Shown one piece after another: positions 35,311 through 43,463 of a stretch of 64,000 bases of DNA. Source of the stretch: NORP233 sp050186825 (lineage in GTDB: Bacteria > Planctomycetota > J058); the NCBI GenBank assembly GCA_050186825.1, contig JBFWYD010000032.1:1-64000 (forward strand), written 5' to 3'. Each line of letters starts with the position of its first letter. The first letter of the stretch is position 1. The notes under the pieces were generated by a model. That model was not told the DNA's origin. It did no database searches and was given only the letters and a program-made list of their open reading frames with translations. Made by a program: the position numbers and the translations under genes.

Positions 35311-35868
35311 TCAGCCCAAGGTCAGGCGCCCGTCCGCGGCGGCCAGCTCTCGCAGGGCGGTCTGGAAGACCTCGAGGTCGCGCGCCCCGAACAGGCAGTA
35401 GCGGACCCGCTCCAGCGGGCTCTCGCCGGCCAGGAAGTCCACGATGGTCCCGAGCGCGATGCGCGCCGCGCGCTGGATGGGGAAGCCGTAGATCCCGCAG
35501 GAGATCGCCGGAAAGGCGATCGACCGGCAGCCCTCGGCCACGGCCACCTCCAGGCTCCTGCGATGGGCGGAGGCCAAGAGCGCGTCCTCCTCCCCGCCGT
35601 GGCGCCCGTGGATGGGGCCGACGGCGTGGATGACCCGCTTGACCGGCAGCTCGCCGGCGTGGGTCGCCACGGCCGACCCGGTCGGGCAGCCCCCGATCGC
35701 CGCGCAGGCCTCGAGCAGGCTCGGGCCCGCCGCGTCGTGGATGGCCCCATCCACCCCGCCCCCACCCGCGAGCGCGGAGTTGGCCGCCGTCACGATCGCG
35801 TCCACCCGCTCCCGCGTGATGTCCCCCCGCACGAGCTCCAGGGTCTTTCGGCCGATGGTCGCCTTCAC
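35311..35868 (-). CDS. Macro-domain protein (ADP-ribose-binding or deacetylase)
   Basis: A 185-aa stand-alone macro domain. GDITRERVDAIVTAAN, SALAGGGGVDGAIHDAAG and FPAISCGIYGFP are the ADP-ribose-binding loops of the MacroD/YmdB branch, which hydrolyses O-acetyl-ADP-ribose or removes ADP-ribose from acidic residues. The Asn and the Gly-rich loop with the conserved Asp are present, so it is probably active. Alternative frames on the same strand are shadows. It is monocistronic with about 120 bp on either side. Confidence 0.93.
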   Translation of the reverse strand: MKATIGRKTLELVRGDITRERVDAIVTAANSALAGGGGVDGAIHDAAGPSLLEACAAIGGCPTGSAVATHAGELPVKRVIHAVGPIHGRHGGEEDALLASAHRRSLEVAVAEGCRSIAFPAISCGIYGFPIQRAARIALGTIVDFLAGESPLERVRYCLFGARDLEVFQTALRELAAADGRLTLG

Positions 35869-35978
35869 GCCGCTGCCTCCCGCTGAAGCGCCCAGGAAAG
35901 GCCTCGCGGGGAGATCCTTCCAGCGCGCTCGGGGGCGACCCTAACCCGCGCGGGGGGCCAGGCCCAGGCGACGCTCCG

Positions 35979-36497
35979 CTACTGGCCGAGGGGGAAGACC
36001 CCGCCCCGGCGCTCGCAGGTGCCGTAGATCACCCCGCCCTGGTCGACGTAGAAGCTGCGCAGCCCCGGGCAGGGATGGATGGGCTCGGCGATCGCCCACC
36101 AGGCGTAGAGCGGCTGGGACCCTGGGCCGGCGCGGAAGCGGTAGCCCTCTCGCTGCCCGCTGGCCAGAGTCGAGTCGATCAGGCTGGCGGCCCCGAGCTC
36201 CGCCAGCGTCCCGTAGTCGAGGATCCCATCGACCTCCCGATCGCCCTCGCGGAACAGGGCCTGCGCGCTCGCGATGGTCTTCAGTGACCAGATCGCCCGG
36301 CTCTGCCACCCTCCGCAGCGGCGAACCCCGTAGTCCTGGACCCCGCGCGCCAGCGCGACGAACACCGGGTCGCACACCCCGCAGCCGCAGGCCGGCCGCA
36401 GCGGCAGGGCGCAGAGCACCAGCAGCATGGCCACGAGCGCGCCTGCGACCGCCGCTGCCCGCCGCACCCACTCGCTCCTGCCGAGCCCGATACCCAT
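35979..36497 (-). CDS. Pilin-like small membrane-anchored protein, paralogue 2
   Basis: A 172-aa protein with one N-terminal hydrophobic helix (AAVAGALVAMLLVLCALPL) and a Cys-rich start of the mature part. The core SRAIWSLKTIASAQALF, YGTLAELGAASLIDS, GYRFRAG and RSFYVDQGGVIYG matches the globular-domain pattern of pilin-like proteins in Planctomycetota and Acidobacteriota, but the N-methylation motif is absent. It is 6 bp downstream of a paralogue with the same core and was probably made by tandem duplication. Confidence 0.7.
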   Translation of the reverse strand: MGIGLGRSEWVRRAAAVAGALVAMLLVLCALPLRPACGCGVCDPVFVALARGVQDYGVRRCGGWQSRAIWSLKTIASAQALFREGDREVDGILDYGTLAELGAASLIDSTLASGQREGYRFRAGPGSQPLYAWWAIAEPIHPCPGLRSFYVDQGGVIYGTCERRGGVFPLGQ

Positions 36498-36503
36498 CGG
36501 TCG

Positions 36504-37043
36504 CTAGTACCCCAGGGGGACCAGGTGCGAGGCCACGACCGCGACGCCGCCAGGGCCGGTGGGGCCGCCGGCGGTGGCGTAGTAGATCCCGCTCGAGCAG
36601 GCGTAGAAGGAGCGCTGGCCCGAGCAGCCGACGTGGACGGGCTCGGCGGTGGCCCAGAAGCCGCCGCTCGGTCCGGGGAGGGGGCCGGAGCGGAAGCGGT
36701 AGCCCTGCTTCTTCCCCGAGCCCAGCACCGGGTCGATCAGCTGCGCGAAGCGCAGCTCCATCAGGGTCGCCCAGCGGGGCGGCGCGCCGCCCACGGCGCT
36801 CCGCTCCGCGAACAGGGCCTGCGCGGTCGTCAGCGTCTTGAGCGCGCCGATCGCGGCCGCCTCGTTCCCCGGGCGACGGCAGCCGTCCATGACCCCGAGC
36901 ATCTCGAGGAGGCTCCGCGGCGGCGGCCCGGCGCCGCAGGGACACCCGGCAGGCCGGAACATGCCGGCCCCCACTCCGAGGCCCACCGTCACCACCAGGA
37001 CACCCAGAGGCCGCGGCCCCAGCCAAGCGCTCGTCTTGCTCAT
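36504..37043 (-). CDS. Pilin-like small membrane-anchored protein, paralogue 1
   Basis: A 179-aa protein starting at ATG 37043 (MSKTSAW); a longer frame from 37082 lacks a reason to be used. One N-terminal helix (LGVLVVTVGLGVGAGMF) is followed by a globular part with AAIGALKTLTTAQALF, WATLMELRFAQLID, GYRFRSG and RSFYACSSGIYYA. The same pattern occurs in the next gene, so they are tandem paralogues. They lack a prepilin-peptidase site and are thus likely simple anchored proteins. Confidence 0.7.
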   Translation of the reverse strand: MSKTSAWLGPRPLGVLVVTVGLGVGAGMFRPAGCPCGAGPPPRSLLEMLGVMDGCRRPGNEAAAIGALKTLTTAQALFAERSAVGGAPPRWATLMELRFAQLIDPVLGSGKKQGYRFRSGPLPGPSGGFWATAEPVHVGCSGQRSFYACSSGIYYATAGGPTGPGGVAVVASHLVPLGY

Positions 37044-37423
37044 GCCCGACCGGGAGCACGAACCAGGCCAGTGGCCTCGCATCGGGCTGTCACCGCAGAG
37101 TGGCCGACCGTCGGTTCACCGCAGAGGCTCGCAGAGAGCTGGGAGACGAGACCAGGAGGGCGCGAGCGATGCGAGTCGCTGGGCGGGGATCGCCATCGCA
37201 GGCGATTCAACTCCTCTGCGAAGCCTCAGCGTCCTCCGCATCTCCGCGGTTCAGGTCGCTGCGGAGCAAGCGCACCCGCCAAGCGGAGCCGCTCGCGCAT
37301 CCCATGGAAGAGCAAGGAACCTCGTGCCCGTGCCCGTGCCCGTGCCCGCTTCTCGAGCGCCCTCGCTGCGGAGCCACCGCCCCCGCCCCAAGCGGGTAAG
37401 CCTTTACCCAGGGCAGTAGCCAG
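37044..37423. other. Intergenic region with palindrome and hexamer run
   Basis: This 380-bp gap between two minus-strand genes has no gene. It contains a loose palindrome at 37113-37252 (ACCGCAGAGG... against ...TCTCCGCGGT), which is a diverged relative of the CGCAGAGA elements of family B, and a (CGTGCC)4 run at 37323-37348. The first part may terminate the T2SS operon transcript or hold the promoter of the pilin-like genes, since transcription runs to the left. Confidence 0.55.
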
Positions 37424-37636
37424 CTACTTCTCCTTGTCGCTCACATCCCCCGGCCGGATCTTCGGCCGCGGCTGCCCGAAGGGCGGGGCCTCCGGGTTCC
37501 GGGTGTCGGGGGTGAGCTCGGCCTGGGGCGTCTGCTCGGGCTTCTTCTCCTCGCTGGCGCAGCCGGCGAGGAGCAGCCCGCCGGCCAGGCTCGCGAGCAG
37601 TGCAGCCGCGCCGCGCCTACTTCTTCTGCTGATCAC
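37424..37636 (-). CDS. Small lipoprotein at end of T2SS operon
   Basis: A 70-aa protein with a signal peptide and a good lipobox (LLLAGC at about residue 26). The mature part is short, charged and Pro-rich (PEQTPQAELTPDTRNP), with no fold expected. Its start overlaps the end of the secretin gene by 20 bp, so it is cotranslated with GspD. By position and lipidation it could act like a secretin pilotin or stabiliser, but it shares no sequence with known pilotins. Confidence 0.7.
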   Translation of the reverse strand: MISRRSRRGAAALLASLAGGLLLAGCASEEKKPEQTPQAELTPDTRNPEAPPFGQPRPKIRPGDVSDKEK

Positions 37637-40484
37637 CGAGCACCTCCGCCTCGAGGCGGCGCACCTGTCGCGCGGTCTTGCCCAGCCAGATCCGGGCGCC
37701 CTCGTGCTCGGGGTCGAGCTCGAGCGCGCGCCGGAACTTGACGGCCGCCCGCGGGAAGTCCGAGCGCCGCCAGAGCACGGCGCCCAGGTTGTAGGGGATC
37801 TCCGGGTCGTTCTTGTCGAGCAGCTCCGCCTGGCGCAGCTCGGCCTCGGCCTGGAGCAGGTCGCCGCTGCGCGCGAGCGCCAGGCCCAGGTTGAAGCGGC
37901 TGGCCGGGTCGCGCTGCTTGAGCTCCACGGCCTTGCGCAGCTCGGCCGCGGCCTCGATCAGCCGGCCGCCCTCGAGCAGCACGGTGCCCTTGTTGTAGTG
38001 GTAGGCGTGGGTCTCGTCGCCCAGCCCGCTCGTCCAGCGCTCGAGGTCCGCGTTCAGGACCTCGCTCGGGACGGTGGCGAACTCCGCCATCGACTGGCGG
38101 GTGGTGTCGCGCAGCTCGCCGGCGCTCTGGACCACGTGCGGCGTCAGGAACACCACGATCTCCTGCTTGACCTTCTCCTTGGTCGTCGAGCTGAACACGC
38201 GCCCCAGGATCGGGATGTCGCCCAGGAAGGGGATCTTGAACTGGGTCTCGGAGATCGAGTCCCGGATCAGGCCGCCGATCACCGCGGTCTCGTGGGTCCG
38301 GACCACGATGTTCGTGTCGGCGAAGTTCTTGTTGAAGGTCGGCGAGCGCACCCCGTTGCTGATCGGCACCGACTCCGAGTCCGGCGCGATGGAGCTGACC
38401 TCGGGGTGGACGGTCATGCGCACGTAGCCGTCCTCGTTGATCTGCGGGGTGACGCGCAGGATGATGCCCACGTCGCGGTACTGGATCGTGTTGACCGTGT
38501 CACCGTTCTGGGTGATGCGCGAGTTGGTCACGAAGGGCACCTCGGCGCCGACCGAGATCTCGGCCTGGGCGTTCTCGGTGCAGAGGATCTTGGGCGAGCT
38601 GAGGATGTTCAGCCGGCCCTCGGTCTTGAGCGCGCGCAGCAGGCCCGTGAACTTGCCCGAGGTCGTGGTGTAGCGCAGGCCGTCCTTGAGGTTGTCCAGC
38701 CCGAAGTCGGTGCCCAGGCTCTGCGTGCCGTCCTTCTCGTTGTCGGCCGAGTTGGTGAAGGCCTTGTTCCACTGGATGCCCAGCTCGCCCTTGTCGGTCA
38801 GCTGGACCTCGGCCACCAGGCACTCGATGTAGACCTCGCGCCGCGGGCGGTCGAGCGAGCCCACGATCTGGCGCAGGCGGTCGAAGTTGCGCGGGGAGCT
38901 GGTGAACACCAGCGCGTTGGCGTCCTTGTCGGCCACCACGGTCACGTCGCCGACCAGCCCGTTGGCCGAGTTGGTCTGGGTGCTGGTCGTGCCCTGGTTG
39001 TTGCGGTTGTTGCGGTTGTTGCGGTTGTTGGCCGCGGTGTTCCGCGCGCCGCTCGAGCTCGTGGCCTGGTTCGCCAGCGACTGCTGGAGGATGGTCGACA
39101 TGTTCTCGGCGTCGCCGTGGCGGAGCGGGATCACGAGCACGCCCGAGGCCTCGGTCGGGTCCTTGTCGAGCTGCTTGATCAGGGGCTCGATCACGGCCAG
39201 GTCGGTCGTGGTCGCGGACGCGATCAGGGTGTTGGTGCGCGTGTCGACGGTGAACTTGGGCTTGGGCGCGTTGCGCTGGCTGGCCGAGTCGTCGTCGCCG
39301 CCGTCCACGCCCGGGATCACGCGGCGGACCCAGCGGGGGACCTCGTCGGCCCCGGTGTTGCCGCCGCGGCCGCCGCGGCCGCCGCGCTGGTTCTGCTGCT
39401 GGGTCTGCTCCTCGAACAGCGAGGTCAGGGTCTCGGCCAGCGCGGTCGCGTCGGCGTTCTTGAGCGTGAAGCTGCGGATCTCGGTCACGATCGAGTCCGG
39501 GTCCTTGTCCAGCTCCTTGATCAGCTGATCGATGAGCTTGATCTGGTCCTCGGTCGCGGTCACGACCACCGAGTTGGTGCGCGCGTCGCTCGTGACCTGG
39601 ACCGGGGCCACCGAGGCGCCGCCCGCGCCGCCCGCGCCGCCGCCGCCGGGGCCGCCGCCCTGGAAGAACATCCGCGCCATGTTGCCGAAGTTGCCGCCGC
39701 GGCCGCCGCGGCCGCCGCGGCCGCCGCGGCCGCCGCCGCCCTGGTTGGCGGCGGCGGCTCCGCCGGTCACGGGCGAGGAGCTCGAGAACAGCTCGGTCAC
39801 GACCTTGGCGGTCTCGGTCGCGTCCGCGTTCTGGAGCCGGTAGACCTTGACGTTCAGGTTGTTGGTCACGGCCTTGTCGAGGGCCGCGAGGACCTCGGCG
39901 AAGCGGCGGATCACGCTGCTCGTGTCGCGGACGACCAGCGAGTTGCTGGTGGTCTCGACCATCATCTTGCCGTTGTCCGAGAGCAGGTCCACCAGGCGCT
40001 GCTGGACCTGCTCCGCGTTCACGTAGCGGAGCGGCATCACCTGGGTCACGAGCTCGTCCGAGTCGTGGATGTCGTCGGGGGCGCTGCCGATGCGCACCGG
40101 CAGGCCGCGCTTCTTGGCCTCCTCGAGGGTCACGATCCGCACGACCTTGGCCGTGCGCAGGAAGGTGCGGTCCTTGGGCAGCAGCCAGGCGCGCAGGACC
40201 TCGAGGGCCTGGGTGACCGTGAGCGGGGTCTCGGCCACGGCGGTGATGTCGCCCGTGACCGAGGCCTCCTCGATGAAGGTCAGCCCGCCCTCGCGCGAGA
40301 GGTAGCCGAGGAAGGCCTGGATCGAGGCCCGCTGGAAGCGGAAGGTGAGCTTCTTCTCGTCGGGGCTGGGGGCCTCGCCGGGGCGCTCGCGCCCGGCAGG
40401 GCGCTCCTGCGCGACCAGCGGCGGGGCCAGGTAGGGGAGCGCCAGCAAGGCGCCGAAGGCGAGCACGTAGGTGCTGTGCTTCAC
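37617..40484 (-). CDS. gspD: Type II secretion secretin GspD with C-terminal TPR fusion
   Basis: A 955-aa secretin with a signal peptide (LAFGALLALPYLAPPLVAQ). It has N0/N-domains (FRFQRASIQAFLGYLSREGG, then three NHN repeats with TNSVVV, TNTLIA and ANALVF motifs) and the C-domain (VAEVQLTDKGELGIQW ... LKTEGRLNILSSPKI ... TVNTIQYRDVGIILRVTP ... IVVFLTPHVV). Between N-domains lie Gly/Arg-rich loops (about 240-265 and 362-376) and an Asn-rich loop (about 485-495). After the secretin domain, residues about 828-945 form three TPRs (YHYNKGTVLLEGGRLIEAAAEL). A TPR tail on a secretin is unusual; it would lie in the periplasm or at the outer surface. Confidence 0.95.
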   Translation of the reverse strand: MKHSTYVLAFGALLALPYLAPPLVAQERPAGRERPGEAPSPDEKKLTFRFQRASIQAFLGYLSREGGLTFIEEASVTGDITAVAETPLTVTQALEVLRAWLLPKDRTFLRTAKVVRIVTLEEAKKRGLPVRIGSAPDDIHDSDELVTQVMPLRYVNAEQVQQRLVDLLSDNGKMMVETTSNSLVVRDTSSVIRRFAEVLAALDKAVTNNLNVKVYRLQNADATETAKVVTELFSSSSPVTGGAAAANQGGGGRGGRGGRGGRGGNFGNMARMFFQGGGPGGGGAGGAGGASVAPVQVTSDARTNSVVVTATEDQIKLIDQLIKELDKDPDSIVTEIRSFTLKNADATALAETLTSLFEEQTQQQNQRGGRGGRGGNTGADEVPRWVRRVIPGVDGGDDDSASQRNAPKPKFTVDTRTNTLIASATTTDLAVIEPLIKQLDKDPTEASGVLVIPLRHGDAENMSTILQQSLANQATSSSGARNTAANNRNNRNNRNNQGTTSTQTNSANGLVGDVTVVADKDANALVFTSSPRNFDRLRQIVGSLDRPRREVYIECLVAEVQLTDKGELGIQWNKAFTNSADNEKDGTQSLGTDFGLDNLKDGLRYTTTSGKFTGLLRALKTEGRLNILSSPKILCTENAQAEISVGAEVPFVTNSRITQNGDTVNTIQYRDVGIILRVTPQINEDGYVRMTVHPEVSSIAPDSESVPISNGVRSPTFNKNFADTNIVVRTHETAVIGGLIRDSISETQFKIPFLGDIPILGRVFSSTTKEKVKQEIVVFLTPHVVQSAGELRDTTRQSMAEFATVPSEVLNADLERWTSGLGDETHAYHYNKGTVLLEGGRLIEAAAELRKAVELKQRDPASRFNLGLALARSGDLLQAEAELRQAELLDKNDPEIPYNLGAVLWRRSDFPRAAVKFRRALELDPEHEGARIWLGKTARQVRRLEAEVLGDQQKK

Positions 40485-41308
40485 TTGTTCTTCTCCGTCT
40501 TCCCCGACTCGGTCTTGGCCGACTCGTCCGTCTTGCCGGACTCGGTCTTGTCCGTCTTCTCGCCCTCGTCCGACTTGCCGCCGTCGTCCGCGGCGGCCTC
40601 GAGGGACTTGCGGCGACGCGCCTTGAGGCGCTCGAGGATGGACATCTTCTTCTTGTCGCTGATCTCGGGCAGGGCCTTGCCGTCGGCCCCGACCGTCTTC
40701 TTCTCGGGCTCCTTGCGCGAGCCCTCGGGCTGGAGCGTCTCGAGCGTGATCGAGGCGGGGAAGGCCAGGGTGTCGCCCAGCGTCAGCTCCCGCCGCTGCC
40801 CCTTGTCCACGACCGTCACCGTGGCGCTGCCGATGGAGGCCACCTCGACCAGCCCCATCATCCGCCCGGCGTGGGCGAACACGGCCTTGCCGCTGCCGCG
40901 CTGCTCGAAGATCCCCACGCGCGCGGGGCCGTCGCCCATCAGGCCGGTCAGGCGCAGGTCGAGGGGCTCGGGCGCCTTGGGCTGCCCGGGCGTGGTCGGC
41001 TCCTCGCGCCGGCGCTCGGCGCGCGGGACCTGCGGCAAGGCGCGGGGCTTGTCCTTGAAGTCGCGCTCCTTGAAGGGCTGCTTGAGCCGGAGCGCCGCGT
41101 AGCGCTTCTGGAGCGCCGCGTAGTCGGCGCCTTGGGGGGCGCCCACGGGCACCACCACCACGGTCTTGCTGCTCGCGGGCGCGGCGTCGCCCTCGCCCTC
41201 GGCCACGACGGGCTGGGCCGCCTGGAAGAAGAGCCGGTCCACCGCGACCGCGCCCACGCCCAGCGCGGCCACGACGGCGAGGATGGCGGTGCGCTCGTTG
41301 CCGCTCAC
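40481..41308 (-). CDS. gspC: GspC/PilP-like inner-membrane T2SS protein
   Basis: A 275-aa protein starting at GTG 41308, which overlaps the stop of the GspM-like gene (GTGA). One N-terminal helix (AILAVVAALGVGAVAVDRLFF) is followed by a linker and an HR-type domain (LRLTGLMGDGPARVGIFE ... ELTLGDTLAF) as in GspC or PilP, which binds the secretin N-domains. The C-terminus is a highly charged Lys/Glu/Ser/Thr repeat (KTESGKTDESAKTES), about 60 residues. Assignment is from the HR pattern and its place directly before gspD. Confidence 0.75.
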   Translation of the reverse strand: MSGNERTAILAVVAALGVGAVAVDRLFFQAAQPVVAEGEGDAAPASSKTVVVVPVGAPQGADYAALQKRYAALRLKQPFKERDFKDKPRALPQVPRAERRREEPTTPGQPKAPEPLDLRLTGLMGDGPARVGIFEQRGSGKAVFAHAGRMMGLVEVASIGSATVTVVDKGQRRELTLGDTLAFPASITLETLQPEGSRKEPEKKTVGADGKALPEISDKKKMSILERLKARRRKSLEAAADDGGKSDEGEKTDKTESGKTDESAKTESGKTEKNK

Positions 41309-41907
41309 TTGCCCACCTCCTGCTCCACGCCGCGGTAGGCGTCCGCGGGCGCGAGGGCGATCAGCTCCAGGTGCGCGTCCACCGGGTCGCCCCCGGTGCG
41401 CGGTGTGACGTCCAGCGAGCGCACGCGCACGTGCCGCTCGGAGGCCGCGAGCCGGCAGAGGAACTCCTGGAGGTCGCGGAAGGAGACGCGGGCGCGCATC
41501 TCGAGGCGGACCTCGATGAAGGGCCCCTTGGCCTGCTTGGCCTTGGTCCGCGCGCGGGTGTTGGCCGCGGCGGCCTCCTCGAGCGGGCGGGCGGCCACGA
41601 AGCGCAGCGAGGCCGGCTTGAAGCCGCACTGGGCGGCCGCGGTCCGCACGCTCTCCATCACCCAGGGCACGAGGCTCGTGTCCTTGGGCGGGGTCAGGCC
41701 CTTCAGCATCTCGGCCCGGCGGGCCTCCATGGTCTTGCGCCGGCTGGCCAGGGCGCGCTCGCGCTCGAGCGCCTGCTCGAGCACCTCGCGCTGCTCGCTG
41801 AGGGCGGCCTGGCGGGCGAAGGCCGGCTCGAGGACCTGGGTGACCAGGGCGGCGCCGCCGACCATGACGACGGTCGCGAAGAGCAGCTTCTGCTCGCGCG
41901 CGTTCAC
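41305..41907 (-). CDS. gspM: GspM/PilO-like T2SS platform protein
   Basis: A 200-aa protein starting at GTG 41907 (overlap GTGA with the preceding gene). A single N-terminal helix (LLFATVVMVGGAALVTQVL) leads to a coiled coil (LEQALERERALASRRKTMEARR in parts) and then a small alpha/beta domain (FIEVRLEMRARVSFRDLQEFL ... LDVTPR) of ferredoxin-like type. This is the GspM/PilO plan. It pairs with the GspL/PilM-PilN-like protein encoded just before it. Confidence 0.8.
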   Translation of the reverse strand: MNAREQKLLFATVVMVGGAALVTQVLEPAFARQAALSEQREVLEQALERERALASRRKTMEARRAEMLKGLTPPKDTSLVPWVMESVRTAAAQCGFKPASLRFVAARPLEEAAAANTRARTKAKQAKGPFIEVRLEMRARVSFRDLQEFLCRLAASERHVRVRSLDVTPRTGGDPVDAHLELIALAPADAYRGVEQEVGK

Positions 41908-43463
41908 GGGGTCCTCCCGGCGGCGGGCCGCCCGCCCGGCTTCTTGGCGAGCGCGCCGCCACCCGTGGCCTGGGCGCCCGGCTCCCGCAGCCGGACCTCG
42001 CCGTCGAACTGCACGCCGAGGGCGCGCCGCTCCTTGGGGACGCCGACCGACTTGACCGAGGCCGCGGCCACGATCGGGGCCTGCTCCAGCTCGGAGAAGA
42101 ACTCCTCGACGTTCTGCCAGCTCTTGGCCCGGCCGCGCAGGACCAGGCCGCGCTCGCTCCAGCGCAGCTCGGTCAGGTAGGCCTCGTCGTCGCCGGGGAG
42201 CGCCTGGACCACGGCCAGGAGCGCCTCGAGCTCGCGCCCCTTGTAGGCGTCCCAGCCCGCGACCTTGTGCAGCTCCTCCTGGATGTCCTTGACCTGCTTG
42301 ACCGCGGGCTCGAGCCGCTTGCGCTCGCCCTCGAGGCGCGCCACCTGGTCGGCGCGGCGCTGCATCCAGAAGTTCCCGCCCGCGACCACGAGCACCAGGG
42401 CCGCCACGCCCGCGCTGATGCCCAGGGTCAGGCGCCGGCGGCTGCTGGCGGCCGCCTCGGCCCGCGCGCGCTGGGCGAGGTCGAGGTAGGGGATCCCCGC
42501 GCGCGGCGGCTCGACCAGGCCGCAGGCCACGACCAGGCGCGCGCCCTTGGTCGGGTCGGGCACGCCCGCGGGGACCAGCGGCTCGGGGGCGATGCGCAGG
42601 GCGCGCTCGAGCGCGTCCAGGAGCGTCGCGTCGCCCGCGCCGCCGCCCGCGATGTAGAGCCGGTCCGGCGGGCCGCCCCGGTCGGAGCGGCCGCCCTCGC
42701 TGCGCGCGGCCACGAGCGAGCGCGAGACCTCCTGGGGGAGGCGCTCCTGCCAGCCCTCGCTGCCGAGGCCCACCGACGCGCTGCGGCTGTAGACGAGGCT
42801 CCCGTCCTTGAGCAGGAGGATGTCGCTGGTGGCGTGGCCGACGTCGACCAGGAGCACCTCGCCCGGGCCGTCGGGCACCAGCCGGGCCGCGGCCTGGCTG
42901 CTGACCTCGAGGCGGTCGGGCACCAGCCCGGCGCGCTCGACCAGGGCCCGCAGCTCCATCAGGGTCGGGTTGCGCACGGCGGCCAGCACGTAGCGGCGGC
43001 CGCCGGCCGGGTCGGGGCCGAGCTCGCCCCAGGTCAGGGCCAGCTCGTGGAGCTCGAAGGGGAGCGACTTGCTCGCCTGGAAGCGGAGCAGGTCGGGGAG
43101 CTCCTCGGGGCCGACCTCGGGCAGGGTCAGCTGCTTGAGGATCGCGGTCGCGCGCGGCACGGCCACGTGGACCTGCGCGCCGGCGCGCAGGCCGACCTCC
43201 TCGCAGGCGCTGAGCAGGGCCGCGTGCAGGGCCTCCTCGCGCGCGGCGCCCTCGATGCGCGGGTCCACCGCGCGCTCGGCGGCGCACACCGAGCCGTCGC
43301 GCAGCCGGCGCACGAGCTTGAGGCTGGCGCGACCGAGGTCCAGCCCGGCCCCCACGCCCCCGCCGGGGGCGGCGAAGGTGCCGGTGCGCTTGAGCGCCTG
43401 CGTGATCCGCTGGCTGGTGCTCAGCGGCGGGCGCGGTCCCTCGCCCGGGACGGCGTCGGTCAT
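41904..43463 (-). CDS. gspL: GspL-like protein (PilM-type ATPase domain fused to PilN-type domain)
   Basis: A 519-aa protein. Residues about 35-345 are an actin-like PilM/GspL domain (GAGLDLGRASLKLVRRLRDG, LLVDVGHATSDILLL, RLYIAGGGAGD). Then comes a membrane helix (LTLGISAGVAALVLVVAGGN, about 368-388), a coiled coil and a PilN-like periplasmic ferredoxin fold (YLTELRWSERGLVLRGRA). GspL recruits the ATPase GspE to the inner-membrane platform. The stop overlaps the GTG of gspM and the start overlaps the end of gspK. Confidence 0.88.
   Translation of the reverse strand: MTDAVPGEGPRPPLSTSQRITQALKRTGTFAAPGGGVGAGLDLGRASLKLVRRLRDGSVCAAERAVDPRIEGAAREEALHAALLSACEEVGLRAGAQVHVAVPRATAILKQLTLPEVGPEELPDLLRFQASKSLPFELHELALTWGELGPDPAGGRRYVLAAVRNPTLMELRALVERAGLVPDRLEVSSQAAARLVPDGPGEVLLVDVGHATSDILLLKDGSLVYSRSASVGLGSEGWQERLPQEVSRSLVAARSEGGRSDRGGPPDRLYIAGGGAGDATLLDALERALRIAPEPLVPAGVPDPTKGARLVVACGLVEPPRAGIPYLDLAQRARAEAAASSRRRLTLGISAGVAALVLVVAGGNFWMQRRADQVARLEGERKRLEPAVKQVKDIQEELHKVAGWDAYKGRELEALLAVVQALPGDDEAYLTELRWSERGLVLRGRAKSWQNVEEFFSELEQAPIVAAASVKSVGVPKERRALGVQFDGEVRLREPGAQATGGGALAKKPGGRPAAGRTP

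Noticed and set aside
36525..41102. 1525-aa plus-strand reading frame across the pilin-like and secretin genes
   Set aside because: It is low-complexity Arg/Gly/Leu/Val sequence opposite gspD, gspC and two pilin-like genes, all of which have recognisable families.
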